From Streptomyces cadmiisoli (GTDB lineage: Bacteria > Actinomycetota > Actinomycetes > Streptomycetales > Streptomycetaceae): a DNA stretch of 64,000 nt. Shown piece after piece: positions 35,200-43,660 of this stretch. The notes under the pieces are model-generated. The model made no database searches. It was given only the letters and a program-made list of their open reading frames with translations, and was not told where the DNA came from. The stretch lies in the NCBI RefSeq assembly GCF_003261055.1, contig NZ_CP030074.1, forward strand, positions 310,001 through 374,000, read 5' to 3'. The position numbers and the translations under genes were made by a program. The stretch's first letter is position 1. Every line of letters starts with the position of its first letter.

Positions 35200-35268
35200 C
35201 GTGTCTGTACTCCTTGTGGTCAGGTGCTGAATGACACCGGGTTCTTATGCGGGCCGCCGCTGTCCCCG

Positions 35269-36933
35269 TCAGCCGGCCAGGTTGAGATCCTCGTAAATGG
35301 CATCGTTGACCCGGAACATGCGGGCCATGTGTTCCTCATGCCAGGTTTGTCCATTGAAGTGCAGTGCCACGATCAGGCCTCCGGCGTCGGGATCGGCGAA
35401 CCCCACATTCGTCCAGAGGCCGTAGTGCCCATAGGTGCGCGCGGACGCGTATCGGCTGAATTGTGTGAATGAGGGGCCCAGATGACGTGACTCGACGCGC
35501 ACTCCGAGACCCCAGTCCGCGTTTCCGTAGCGGTCGGTGAGCCCTACACGCTGGCGGGAGGTGAGCGCCGCCACAGAGTTGGGTGACAGAACCTGCTTCC
35601 CGCCGCTGCTGCCGTCGTGGAGCAGCATGCCCAGCAAACGCCCCAGGTCCGACATGGGGCCTCGGTGACTGGCTCCAGGCAGTGGGGTGGTGCACGCCCT
35701 CTTGGTGCTGAACCAATATGAGGGCTGGGCGGCTTTGCCGTCGCCGCTGATGTACCTGACCGGCAGGGTCGCAACTTGCTCCTGGTACTCCTCGGCGGAG
35801 AAGCAGGTGCGGCTTGAGGTCATTCCGCACGGCTCAAGGACCTCTTCGCGTACGTACTGGTCGTAATCACGTCCGTCCAGGGCCTCGATGATCTCCGCGA
35901 GTAGGTACCAGGCCCACTTCGCGCTGTAATTAATACGCGTTCCCGGACGTTCGCCGACGGGCGGTGCCACCAGCTGCAGGAGTTCGCGCCTCTGTACCCG
36001 ATTGACCACCAGTCGGCCATGGAAGGGGTCAAACCCACTCGGCACAGCTGTGGTGTGAGTGAGGAGTTGCCGCACCGTGATTGATTCGCGCCGACTACCA
36101 GCAAACCACGAGAGGCTGTCCGCGATGGGGGCATCCAGATCCAGGAGTCCACGTTCCACCAACTGCATGGCCGCTACCGCTCCCTGCGGCTTGGCGCAGC
36201 AGTTCCACGGGACAAGAGAGCGACGGGTGAACCGAACCTGAGGGCGCGCTTCCCCCATGGCGAGGGACACTTCAAGGTTGGAACTGTCGTGGACGACGTG
36301 AAGCTGAGCACCGGGACTACTGAGGGGGATCTCGCGCCGGAGCGCGGCCAGAGTTCGGGGAAGTACCTCCGCCGCGTTGTCCGTCGCGTCCAGGGACCAC
36401 GGTTCGACGGGCGGCTCGCCCGCGTCGGGCCAGCAAGCCACACCCAGGTCGGGCGGAAGTGCACGAGTCAGAGTGCGGATACGGGCGAGTGCCCCGCCGC
36501 GGTCCTGCTGCAGTGCCCGGTCCGCGTAGTAGAGGTACTGGAAGACACCCACCAGGGTGATGCCTTCGTCCTCTAGCAGCGAGGCGCGTTGGGAGCCGCT
36601 CCCCAGTAGCAGTGTGGCGGCCTGCTCGGAGTTGAGTGTGATCCCAAGATTGGGGCGAGCAGCACCGTCTGTCGGCAGAATCCGCAGTCCGTCTGTAGAT
36701 CGGTCGAGCAGCATCGTCACCCGGGAAACAGTGCCGAGTTCCGGGCCATCCGTAACCGTCAGCAGAAACTGCACCGCGGTTTCCTCATCGACCTGGGTGA
36801 CGGAGAGGAGGCGTTCGGCATGCCGGAACCACTCTGCAGAGAACAGTGTGACCTGATGGGGTCCTGCCGTTGCACCCGTTCCAGGCGGCGCCACGATGGG
36901 CGGGGATATACGCACACCAGATGCCTCGGTCAT
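35269..36933 (-). CDS. Beta-lactamase-fold hydrolase/acyltransferase with CxxK in place of SxxK
   Basis: A 554-residue protein with two parts. Residues about 30-145 form a small domain that vaguely resembles SCP2-type lipid-binding domains (low confidence). The rest is a class C beta-lactamase/esterase fold: SIADSL-type and LLTHTTAVPSGFDP blocks, INYSAKWAWYLL (Tyr motif) and YGHYGLW (HxG-type motif). At the nucleophile position the sequence reads WNCCAKPQG, so Cys245-x-x-Lys248 replaces the usual SxxK. A Cys nucleophile would favour acyl transfer or thioester chemistry. There is no signal peptide. It sits six bases after the Gfo/Idh gene and before the AsnB gene, so it is co-transcribed with them. 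Confidence 0.75.
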   Translation of the reverse strand: MTEASGVRISPPIVAPPGTGATAGPHQVTLFSAEWFRHAERLLSVTQVDEETAVQFLLTVTDGPELGTVSRVTMLLDRSTDGLRILPTDGAARPNLGITLNSEQAATLLLGSGSQRASLLEDEGITLVGVFQYLYYADRALQQDRGGALARIRTLTRALPPDLGVACWPDAGEPPVEPWSLDATDNAAEVLPRTLAALRREIPLSSPGAQLHVVHDSSNLEVSLAMGEARPQVRFTRRSLVPWNCCAKPQGAVAAMQLVERGLLDLDAPIADSLSWFAGSRRESITVRQLLTHTTAVPSGFDPFHGRLVVNRVQRRELLQLVAPPVGERPGTRINYSAKWAWYLLAEIIEALDGRDYDQYVREEVLEPCGMTSSRTCFSAEEYQEQVATLPVRYISGDGKAAQPSYWFSTKRACTTPLPGASHRGPMSDLGRLLGMLLHDGSSGGKQVLSPNSVAALTSRQRVGLTDRYGNADWGLGVRVESRHLGPSFTQFSRYASARTYGHYGLWTNVGFADPDAGGLIVALHFNGQTWHEEHMARMFRVNDAIYEDLNLAG

Positions 36934-36939
36934 GTGTAC

Positions 36940-38085
36940 TTACACCTTTCCGGCACTTGCAGCGCCGCCTTCCAAGCATGGTGAGGCAACTCGCACAGGC
37001 TGCCGTTCACGTGCCGAGCGGTACACGGCCTGCACCACGGCGAGGGTCCGACGGGCCGACTCCCCGTCCACGATCGGGCGTTCACCGGTCTCCACGGCGC
37101 GGCAGAAGTCCAGGATTTGGGCACGATGTGGTTGGCGGGGCTGACCGGTGCGGTCTCGGTCGTCATCTCCCGCCCGCTGTTCGGCCGCTAGCTGCGTGAG
37201 GCGGGCGACCTGATTCTGCTGGCCGTACGCTCCGTACGCGCCCACGTCACTGCCCTGAGCGTCTTCGAAGGTGTGGAAGTAGGTCAGTCTGTCGCCTTCG
37301 ATGACCAGAGAGCCTCGGTCGCCCTGGACGCTGACGCGCGATTCCCGACCGGGGTACGCTGCCGTGGAAGCCAGCAGTGTGCCCAAGGCTCCGTTCGCCA
37401 GCCGCAGGCTGGCGGAAATAGTGTCCTCCACCTCGATGCCCTCGTGGGCGAGTACGGCGGAATGAGCGCTTACTTCGGTGACCGGCCCCCCCAGCCACTG
37501 CGCCAGATCGAGATAGTGCACGCCCTGGTTCGCGAGGGCGCCTCCACCGTCGAGGGACCTGGTGCCCCGCCAGTCGCTTGCGGAGTAGTAGGACATGGAT
37601 CGCCAGTAAGGCACCTCGATGAGCAGAGAGGTGATTCTTCCGAGCGCGCCGCTGTCGATCGCTCGCTGTGCCGCCATGGCTGCGGGAGTGAATCGGCATT
37701 GGGAGATCACCCCCAAGGTCAGCCCCGTTCGCTCTGACGCGGCTATGAGCCGGTCGGCCGCCATGCAATCCACGTCGATCGGCTTCTCCACTAGAACGTG
37801 TTTGCCAGCTTCAAGGGCGCGGACAGCGATGTCGGCGTGCGTACCACTGGGTGTACAGACACACACCGCGTCGATGTCAGGCCGGCGCAGGAGATCAGAC
37901 ACGCCTTCTGCGGCCAACCCCAGCTCGTCGGCCAGCTTCTTGGCCGACTGCCGGGTGCGTGCCGCGACTCCCGCCAGCACAGCCCGGCCGGCGAAGGCGG
38001 TAGCAGATCGCTCATCGCGGCCGGAGAGTAGACGGCTGGTCAAGCCGCCGATGGATCCGCAGCCGATCACTCCGAAGGACAGCAC
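36940..38085 (-). CDS. Gfo/Idh/MocA-family NAD(P)-dependent oxidoreductase
   Basis: A 381-residue dehydrogenase. GVIGCGSIGG is the Rossmann motif, VLVEKPID the EKP motif, and GGGALANQGVHYLDLAQWLGG the C-terminal catalytic segment with the His/Asp pair. Family members oxidise or reduce sugars, inositols and imines. GTG 38085 is chosen because GGAGG is six bases upstream; the longer frame to 38232 overlaps the radical SAM gene. It lies in the left arm between the radical SAM and beta-lactamase-fold genes. Confidence 0.86.
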   Translation of the reverse strand: MLSFGVIGCGSIGGLTSRLLSGRDERSATAFAGRAVLAGVAARTRQSAKKLADELGLAAEGVSDLLRRPDIDAVCVCTPSGTHADIAVRALEAGKHVLVEKPIDVDCMAADRLIAASERTGLTLGVISQCRFTPAAMAAQRAIDSGALGRITSLLIEVPYWRSMSYYSASDWRGTRSLDGGGALANQGVHYLDLAQWLGGPVTEVSAHSAVLAHEGIEVEDTISASLRLANGALGTLLASTAAYPGRESRVSVQGDRGSLVIEGDRLTYFHTFEDAQGSDVGAYGAYGQQNQVARLTQLAAEQRAGDDDRDRTGQPRQPHRAQILDFCRAVETGERPIVDGESARRTLAVVQAVYRSARERQPVRVASPCLEGGAASAGKV

Positions 38086-38164
38086 GAGAGGCCTCCGATC
38101 CGTGTTTCGGTTGGCATGTTGCGCCGGGGAGAGGACGGTTCGCCGGGAGCGGGATACAAGCCGG

Positions 38165-39439
38165 TCATTCGTGCGTCGTCCAACCGTTGCCCAGATTGTT
38201 TGGCAGGGCCAGCAGCCTCTTCTCCAGGTCATCCAGATCGACCGGATAGTCCCTGCGGTAGGTATCTGTCACCTGCTTGACTTCGTCCCATGTGGTAGGC
38301 ATGCGGCCATCGAGATACCGGGGAGCCAGTTCGTCGTAGAGGGTGGTGCCGGGACGCAGGAACAGCTGGTTAATCCCGAACTTAGCGGGCAGTTCGGCCA
38401 CCCAGTCCACAATGCTGCCAGTCAGACAAGCCGGGTCGCCCGGCAGACCGATGATGATGAACGCGAACGGTTGTATTCCGGCAGCCTCTAGCTTGGCCAG
38501 CGCCTCAGAGACGTCGTCCTGCGTCACGCGCTTGTTGACACCAGTCACGGCGACTGCGGGCGATTCCGCGCCGAGCCACATGCCGCGGCATCCGGCGTCG
38601 GCCCACTCGCGCACATCGGTTTTCAGAACGATCTCGGTGCGTGTCTGCCCGGTCCAGGTCAGATCACGGTGACGCAGACCCGCGCACACCTCTCCGTAAA
38701 AACGCGGATTGATCCCGAAGACGTAGTCGAGGAAGAAGGCAGACTTGACCCCGAGGTCTGTCAACGCGTCCACCTCGGCCAGAACGCGGGAGACCGGCCG
38801 AGTACGCATGCGGGTGCCGAAGGGCAGATGGCAGAACGTGCAGCCGTAGGTGCAGCCTCGCGCGGCGAAGATCATACCGCTGGGTCCGCGGTGCAACCGG
38901 GTTCCGTCGAACACTTCCGCCTTGTAGTGCTGAAGAGGCAGTAGGTCGAAAGCCGGCACGGGCAGTTCACCCAGGTCGAAGCCGCTGCTGGACGCGGAGC
39001 GGTCGAGCACTGCAGGGATAGGGCTGTTCCCCCTCTCGAGCAGTACCTCAGCGGCGAAGACCGCCGCGGCATCCACTTCTCCACGGGAGACGTGATCCAC
39101 AGCGAGTTCGCGCAGAGTTGCTTCCGGAAGCTGGGTGGCGTGGGGACCACATGCGACTATCCAGGCTCCTGGATGCAACTCCTTTGCGCTGCGCGCTGCT
39201 TCGCGGATCGGCCCGATATCCAGTGGGTAGCACTGTGCACGGTCCGCGATCGCGGTCACCAAGATCAGTCCGTCAACAGCAGGACCGTCCGGCGGTGCCA
39301 CTTCGACGCGACGGTCCCACAGGCTGACTGTGTGCCCCCGCTCCCTGAGTACTGCAGCAGCTGTGGCGATGTCCAGGGGCATCTGGAAAAAGGCTCGGGA
39401 GAATTCATCCTCAGGTACGACGAAGCGTATGTGAGACAT
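38165..39439 (-). CDS. B12-binding-domain radical SAM enzyme (first gene of left arm)
   Basis: A 424-residue protein. The N-terminal 150 residues (LRERGHTVSLWDRR, GLILVTAIAD, IVACGPHATQLPE) look like a cobalamin-binding Rossmann domain as in class B radical SAM methyltransferases. The classical DxHxxG cobalamin loop is not clearly visible, so B12 dependence is uncertain. The radical SAM core has CTYGCTFC (CxxxCxxC cluster ligands), with LGAESPAVAVTGVNKRVT and FIIIGLPGDP following. It would methylate or rearrange an unactivated carbon. ATG 39439 follows AAGGG at eight bases. It is transcribed divergently from the second Gfo/Idh gene. Confidence 0.87.
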   Translation of the reverse strand: MSHIRFVVPEDEFSRAFFQMPLDIATAAAVLRERGHTVSLWDRRVEVAPPDGPAVDGLILVTAIADRAQCYPLDIGPIREAARSAKELHPGAWIVACGPHATQLPEATLRELAVDHVSRGEVDAAAVFAAEVLLERGNSPIPAVLDRSASSSGFDLGELPVPAFDLLPLQHYKAEVFDGTRLHRGPSGMIFAARGCTYGCTFCHLPFGTRMRTRPVSRVLAEVDALTDLGVKSAFFLDYVFGINPRFYGEVCAGLRHRDLTWTGQTRTEIVLKTDVREWADAGCRGMWLGAESPAVAVTGVNKRVTQDDVSEALAKLEAAGIQPFAFIIIGLPGDPACLTGSIVDWVAELPAKFGINQLFLRPGTTLYDELAPRYLDGRMPTTWDEVKQVTDTYRRDYPVDLDDLEKRLLALPNNLGNGWTTHE

Positions 39440-39816
39440 CGGTGGCCCTTCGATCTGCATAGGGGCGTAGAAACGGTTTTGTCGAACCCCGCGGGTGACC
39501 GTCGGTCAGTTACACCCATTCTAAACACGGTTGCCAGCCAAGTGTGCTCCACGTAGGCAAAAATATCGGAGCAAGGCCTGCAACCTTCCGCCGAGCTACC
39601 AAGCTGTCGGCGTTTGCCCAGCTTAGAGGTCCATCCGACGGTTGAACAAGCATGACTCGGCAGCGCAGAAAGAATGCGGGCAGAGGCGGGAAAGAGTACG
39701 GAAAGAGTCTCTCGCTACTGTGGTTGTCGTCGCACTGAGAACAGCCCCAAAGAGGGCCGCTATATTTCTCCCGTGCGGCACTCAGCAATTCAGACCAGGT
39801 GCGGAGGGGTGTTTAG
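39440..39816. promoter_or_regulatory. Divergent promoter region of the biosynthetic cluster
   Basis: 377 bases separate the two arms and are clearly more AT-rich than the flanks. A 13-base palindrome, TGACCG-T-CGGTCA, lies at 39496-39508, 57 bases before the radical SAM start, and may be an operator. A TATATT hexamer at 39761-39766 is a possible -10 for the right arm, without a strong -35. No small gene with a ribosome site is convincing. Confidence 0.5.
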
Positions 39817-41037
39817 ATGACTGTCAAAAACGCGATGCCCGGCGTCCGCCAGGAGGCAGGTAGTGCTGACACTACGTTTGCCTCGACGCCGGCATCTCCC
39901 GGACAGTCGTTCTCCTCACCAGGGCAGGCGGGGGCAGCGCGGACGTGGCGCTCGATGCTCGTCGACGGACCGACTACCATGGCGCGGCCTTCAACTTTCA
40001 CAGCTTGCCTTGTCGGCCACGGGACGGTCGGTTCCCTGTACTCAGGAATCCTGGCGACCATGGGCGCGGAAATCGGCACGGTTGAGCCCGATCCCACCAG
40101 ATCTGCGAGCAGGCTGCCCGGTTGGTCCTCGATCGAGGAGCTTCCGGCGGAACGCACGTTTGACGTCTGGGTGGTCAGCACCCCGACCGACAAGCATCTG
40201 AGCACTCTTTCTGCAATACTCCGGCGGGACCCACGGGCGCGCGTCCTGTTGGAGAAGCCTGCTTGCCGGGCGGGCGAGTTGGATCACCTGTCCGACCTGC
40301 TTCGCGCACATCCTCACGCTTGTGTGGCCGTCATGGATCAGTATCTTCATGCAGCCGCACTGTTCGAGCTGGCCCGAATGCGAGAACGGTACGCTCCGGA
40401 TGAGAAAATCCGCCGAGTGCGGGTCGCCTTCAGCAAGGATAGACGCCCTGACATGGCCCGTGGCAGGTTTATCGATCGGGACCACGGTATCTTCGGCTAC
40501 GAGTGGCTCCATATGATCGCCGCTTTGCGGAATTTCGTACCAGCAGCTGACTTGACGGATTACCTCGCGGGCCCTCTCGCAGCGGGTTCTCTATGTACTG
40601 CCATGGACTCGGATCTTTTCGCTACGGCGGCGCTGGAGCGAACAACTGTCGGAGATACCGAGATCGAACTGTTCTCCACTGTGGTGGGCGATGCCTCCGA
40701 CGACCAGGTCGAACGGCCAGCCTGGACACGCGAGTTCCCCGTGGCTGTCGGAGAACGGCAACGACTGGTACGTCTTGAGACGGCAAGCTGCACCTTCACT
40801 GTGGAACTGGAGCCCCTCGGATCCATCGCCGGTCAGTCCGGAGGACGCAATCTGCACCGGATAACCGCCGACATCGCAGGAGAGCCCCAGCACCTGGTCA
40901 TCTCCGACTCGCCTTTCGGTAACGCGGTGCACCACCTCATCGCACAACTGCACGAAAGTACCGTTCACAAGCCAGATCTTCTGCCGCTGCGCCGCATCGC
41001 CACCCTGGCCGATAGCCTGAGCCTCCACGCGTCCTGA
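39817..41037 (+). CDS. Second Gfo/Idh/MocA-like oxidoreductase (first gene of right arm)
   Basis: A 406-residue protein with a roughly 55-residue Ser/Ala/Pro-rich extension before the Rossmann motif CLVGHGTVGSLYSG. The EKP motif is VLLEKPACR, preceded by VWVVSTPTDKHL. The C-terminal half is diverged from the left-arm paralogue, with YEWLHMIAAL in place of the usual His segment. Start ATG 39817 has GGAGGGG upstream, so the extension is probably real. Function is limited to a predicted NAD(P)-dependent redox step. A strong hairpin follows the stop, before the small-peptide gene. Confidence 0.78.
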   Translation: MTVKNAMPGVRQEAGSADTTFASTPASPGQSFSSPGQAGAARTWRSMLVDGPTTMARPSTFTACLVGHGTVGSLYSGILATMGAEIGTVEPDPTRSASRLPGWSSIEELPAERTFDVWVVSTPTDKHLSTLSAILRRDPRARVLLEKPACRAGELDHLSDLLRAHPHACVAVMDQYLHAAALFELARMRERYAPDEKIRRVRVAFSKDRRPDMARGRFIDRDHGIFGYEWLHMIAALRNFVPAADLTDYLAGPLAAGSLCTAMDSDLFATAALERTTVGDTEIELFSTVVGDASDDQVERPAWTREFPVAVGERQRLVRLETASCTFTVELEPLGSIAGQSGGRNLHRITADIAGEPQHLVISDSPFGNAVHHLIAQLHESTVHKPDLLPLRRIATLADSLSLHAS

Positions 41038-41104
41038 TAGCCCCGCTACTAGCCGCGTCCCCAGCGGAGTCGGCACATACTCAGTGGACTCTGCCCCCCA
41101 ACTC

Positions 41105-41135
41105 GGCCATGTCGGCCCCTTGGGCCGACATGGCC
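41105..41135 (+). terminator. Perfect 14-base stem-loop between the Gfo/Idh gene and the small-peptide gene
   Basis: GGCCATGTCGGCCC (41105-41118) pairs perfectly with 41122-41135 across a 3-base loop. It lies 68 bases after the dehydrogenase stop and 37 bases before the peptide ATG. It may terminate the upstream transcript, protect the 5' end of the peptide message, or act as an attenuator. Confidence 0.75.
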
Positions 41136-41172
41136 GCCAACCAATCCCACCGAAATCAAGGAGGTGAAAACC

Positions 41173-41235
41173 ATGACCAAGGAGACGATGATCAAGTCCA
41201 TCCGCGAGCTGTCCTCGCTGGGCGACGGCCACTGA
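41173..41235 (+). CDS. 20-residue peptide, candidate precursor or scaffold peptide
   Basis: ATG 41173 is preceded by AAGGAGGTG at ideal spacing, the strongest ribosome site in the cluster. The 20 codons begin MTKETMIKSIRELSSLG and end with GDGH before TGA. The first 16 residues can form an amphipathic helix of the kind found in RiPP leader peptides, followed by Gly-Asp-Gly-His at the C-terminus. Hairpins lie on both sides, so the message could be made in excess over the downstream enzymes, as for RiPP precursors. The next gene encodes an adenylating enzyme that could activate a carboxylate. No LanB, PEARL, lasso or RRE protein is present, so any RiPP-like role would be unconventional. Expression and role are inferred. 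Confidence 0.6.
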   Translation: MTKETMIKSIRELSSLGDGH

Positions 41236-41236
41236 T

Positions 41237-41277
41237 GCCGGCGGCGGTCCGCAGGTGACTGCGGACCGCCCTGCCGG
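41237..41277 (+). terminator. Hairpin just after the small-peptide stop
   Basis: GGCGGTCCGCAG (41243-41254) pairs perfectly with 41259-41270 around a GTGA loop. Outer bases 41238-41242 pair with 41273-41277 after a 2-base bulge, and CTGTTTC follows. Starting two bases after the peptide stop and ending about 25 bases before the PaaK-like start, it looks like a read-through terminator that sets peptide versus enzyme stoichiometry. Confidence 0.75.
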
Positions 41278-41301
41278 GACTGTTTCAGAATGTGGAGAAC
41301 A

Positions 41302-42681
41302 ATGATCGTGCCTGCAGAATCGTATGCTCCAGCCGACACCGAGGTGCTGGCCCATCTTTTGTCCGAGATGGACTACCAGGCCACTCTGTTCCCTGGGGTT
41401 CACAGCATCCGCCAGGCCCAAGGCGAGATGACTGCAGGCAGGCTGCGCCAGCTGCAACACGACCTCCTGTCTGAGCAGTTGGCTCATTCCAAGAAGTTCG
41501 TCCCCTTCTACAGTGAGCTGCTCGCCGCGTACGACGTCGATGCGGATCCGTTTGAGGCCCTGTCCCATCTCCCTCTCCTGGACAAAGCAACGGTCCGCTC
41601 ATCCATGATCGATCTCTGCAGTGACGATCTGGATCCGATCACCTGCCGCGCCACGCAGACATCCGGAACCAGCGGCATCCCACTCAAGATCCTCCACGAC
41701 GAGAAGCACCTGACTCACTCGCACGCTGCACGACTCCGGTACAACCTCGAGCGAGGGCTGACCAACCACTACAAGATGCTCATGCCATTCCAGAACTGGT
41801 TCCACGGGTGGGTGGAATACACCGATGCCTCGATAGGTCTTGCTCGTGTTGCGCAATTCGGCACTCCTGGCCTTGATGCGGACCGTGTCGGGGAACTTGT
41901 CGAGAAGGCAATACTTTTCGCCCCCGACATGATCTTTGGCCATCCGTCACAGTGTGTGGAGCTCGCTCGCGCTCTTGAGTCGCTCGCTCCAAGGATGGCA
42001 CCGAGAGTCGTCGTCACCTTTGGTGAACGCCTGCTGCCTGCAGCCCGTGCCCTGATGACGGACGTGTTCCAGGCTCGCGTAGTCGACGCTTACGGGATGC
42101 GTGAGTTCGGCACCATCGCCGCCCAATGTGTCGAGAACAGTTACCACGTCACGGGTGAGCGACTCTGGGTTGAAGTCGTCGATGAGGTTGGCTTGCCTGT
42201 CGATGACGGGCAAGCCGGCGAACTGGTGGTCACCAACCTCACCAACCGGGCCATGCCGCTACTGCGCTACCGAACCGGCGACGTCGGCGCCCTGGCTGCC
42301 GAGCCATGTCCCTGCGGGAGCCCATACAAGACTCTGAAGCTGCTCGAAGGACGTGACCTCCCCGCCATCGAGCTGGTAGACGGCCGATCCGTGGCAATCG
42401 GAGTGCTGACCCGGACCGTTCGTGCATACCCAGTTGAGCGGTTTCAGGTCGTTCAGTACGCAGACGACCGCGTCGAAATCCGGCTTGTCGGGGCAGGAAA
42501 GTCAGTGGACCTGCAGGCGGTCGCAGACGCTGTCGCCCGGATTACGGGCCCGTCGGTGGCGGTGAGCGCCCGTTTGGTGGCAGTTGACGACTTCATCGGT
42601 TCACGGCTGCGCAAGCATGTCGATGCCATCCGCGTGAGTGCCGACACACCTGCACCTCCGGGGCCGGTCGCCAATGCCTGA
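41302..42681 (+). CDS. PaaK-like adenylate-forming enzyme
   Basis: A 459-residue member of the phenylacetate-CoA ligase/coenzyme F390 synthetase branch of the ANL superfamily. The phosphate loop is TSGTSGIPLK, with YGMREFG (A5-like) and LRYRTGDVG (A7) following, and a PCPCGSPY motif with paired cysteines typical of PaaK relatives. The C-terminal swivel domain is short. It would adenylate a carboxylate and pass it to CoA, an amine or another acceptor. ATG 41302 has GGAG upstream; an in-frame ATG at 41290 is also possible. Its position directly after the small peptide suggests that the peptide, or something attached to it, may be the partner. It overlaps the ABC ATPase gene by eight bases. Confidence 0.86.
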   Translation: MIVPAESYAPADTEVLAHLLSEMDYQATLFPGVHSIRQAQGEMTAGRLRQLQHDLLSEQLAHSKKFVPFYSELLAAYDVDADPFEALSHLPLLDKATVRSSMIDLCSDDLDPITCRATQTSGTSGIPLKILHDEKHLTHSHAARLRYNLERGLTNHYKMLMPFQNWFHGWVEYTDASIGLARVAQFGTPGLDADRVGELVEKAILFAPDMIFGHPSQCVELARALESLAPRMAPRVVVTFGERLLPAARALMTDVFQARVVDAYGMREFGTIAAQCVENSYHVTGERLWVEVVDEVGLPVDDGQAGELVVTNLTNRAMPLLRYRTGDVGALAAEPCPCGSPYKTLKLLEGRDLPAIELVDGRSVAIGVLTRTVRAYPVERFQVVQYADDRVEIRLVGAGKSVDLQAVADAVARITGPSVAVSARLVAVDDFIGSRLRKHVDAIRVSADTPAPPGPVANA

Positions 42682-43660
42682 CGTGATCGTCGTTGAGAGC
42701 GTGAGTCGGCACTACGGTCGGCATGCCGAAGTTCAGGCGTTGCATGATGTGAGTCTTCGAGTGGCCGAGGGAGAGGTTGTTGCTCTACTCGGCGACAACG
42801 GCGCGGGCAAGACCACGCTCAGTAAAATCATCGCCACTCTTCTGCTGCCTTCGTCGGGCCTGGTCTCGGTGGCAGGCCACGACATTGTGCGTTCACCCCG
42901 GGCTGTCCGCGCCGTTGTGTCGAGTGTCTTCGGCGGTGAGCGCGGACTCTACGGCCGCTTGAGCGGACGCCACAATCTTGAGTTCTTCGCTGCTCTCAAG
43001 GGGATCCCACACAGCCGGATCGAGGCAGCTGTCGATGAGGTGCTGGCGACGACCGGGTTGCGTGACGCGGCCGACCGAGCCGTCCGGTCGTACTCGCGAG
43101 GTATGAAGCAGCGTCTTCATCTTGCCGTGAGCAGCCTCACCCGGCCGCGTGTGTTGCTGCTCGACGAACCTACTATTGGCCTCGATCCCTCCGAAGCCGA
43201 TCGGCTACGCGGGGCGGTTGCCTCCCTACGTGAGTCGGGCGTCGCGATCCTGCTCACCAGCCACCAACTCCTGGACGTGGAACGCCTGGCGGACCGGGTC
43301 GTTCTGCTGTCCCAGGGCCAGATCCGCAGCGACACGGATTTGGAGACGTTTCGTCGGTCGGCCGGTTACACGGCTGTCGCCACGGTTTACGGCAGTGGGA
43401 CTCCGCCCCGTGCACAGGAGGCGGCTCAGCAACTGGGGAGCGCAGAGGTCAGGGTAGAGCCGGAGGGCTGGACTCTGTCCCTGAGGGTCCGCCGATGGGA
43501 CACCACCACGTTCCGCCGGCTGGCGGCCATCCTCGACGCCGCAGGAGAAGGCCGCGAAGTTCATTCCATCGATGTGGCCCCGCTGCGGCTAGAGGACGTC
43601 TATTCCAGTATCGGCGGGCCGCAGAAATCAGTGAATGCGAATGTTCACCATGCTCGTTGA
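42674..43660 (+). CDS. ABC transporter ATP-binding protein
   Basis: A 328-residue ATPase of the drug/antibiotic export (DrrA-like) group. Walker A is GDNGAGKTT, the signature YSRGMKQRLHLA, Walker B LLLDEPTIGLDP, and the H-loop SHQLL. A C-terminal extension of about 100 residues with TAVATVYGSG and LEDVYSSIGG is typical of DrrA-type subunits. ATG 42674 overlaps the PaaK-like stop. With the two permeases that follow it should export the cluster product and give self-resistance. Confidence 0.92.
   Translation: MPDVIVVESVSRHYGRHAEVQALHDVSLRVAEGEVVALLGDNGAGKTTLSKIIATLLLPSSGLVSVAGHDIVRSPRAVRAVVSSVFGGERGLYGRLSGRHNLEFFAALKGIPHSRIEAAVDEVLATTGLRDAADRAVRSYSRGMKQRLHLAVSSLTRPRVLLLDEPTIGLDPSEADRLRGAVASLRESGVAILLTSHQLLDVERLADRVVLLSQGQIRSDTDLETFRRSAGYTAVATVYGSGTPPRAQEAAQQLGSAEVRVEPEGWTLSLRVRRWDTTTFRRLAAILDAAGEGREVHSIDVAPLRLEDVYSSIGGPQKSVNANVHHAR

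Noticed and set aside
33364..41235. Lasso-peptide cluster (AsnB-like cyclase plus small peptide)
   Set aside because: The AsnB homologue keeps the complete glutaminase domain with Cys2. There is no transglutaminase-type leader protease or RRE protein, and a 20-residue peptide ending GDGH lacks the ring and tail needed for a lasso core.
41173..42681. PEARL-type peptide scaffold pathway
   Set aside because: PEARL systems need a LanB-like tRNA-dependent ligase, and no such gene lies in the cluster. The scaffold idea is kept only in general form.
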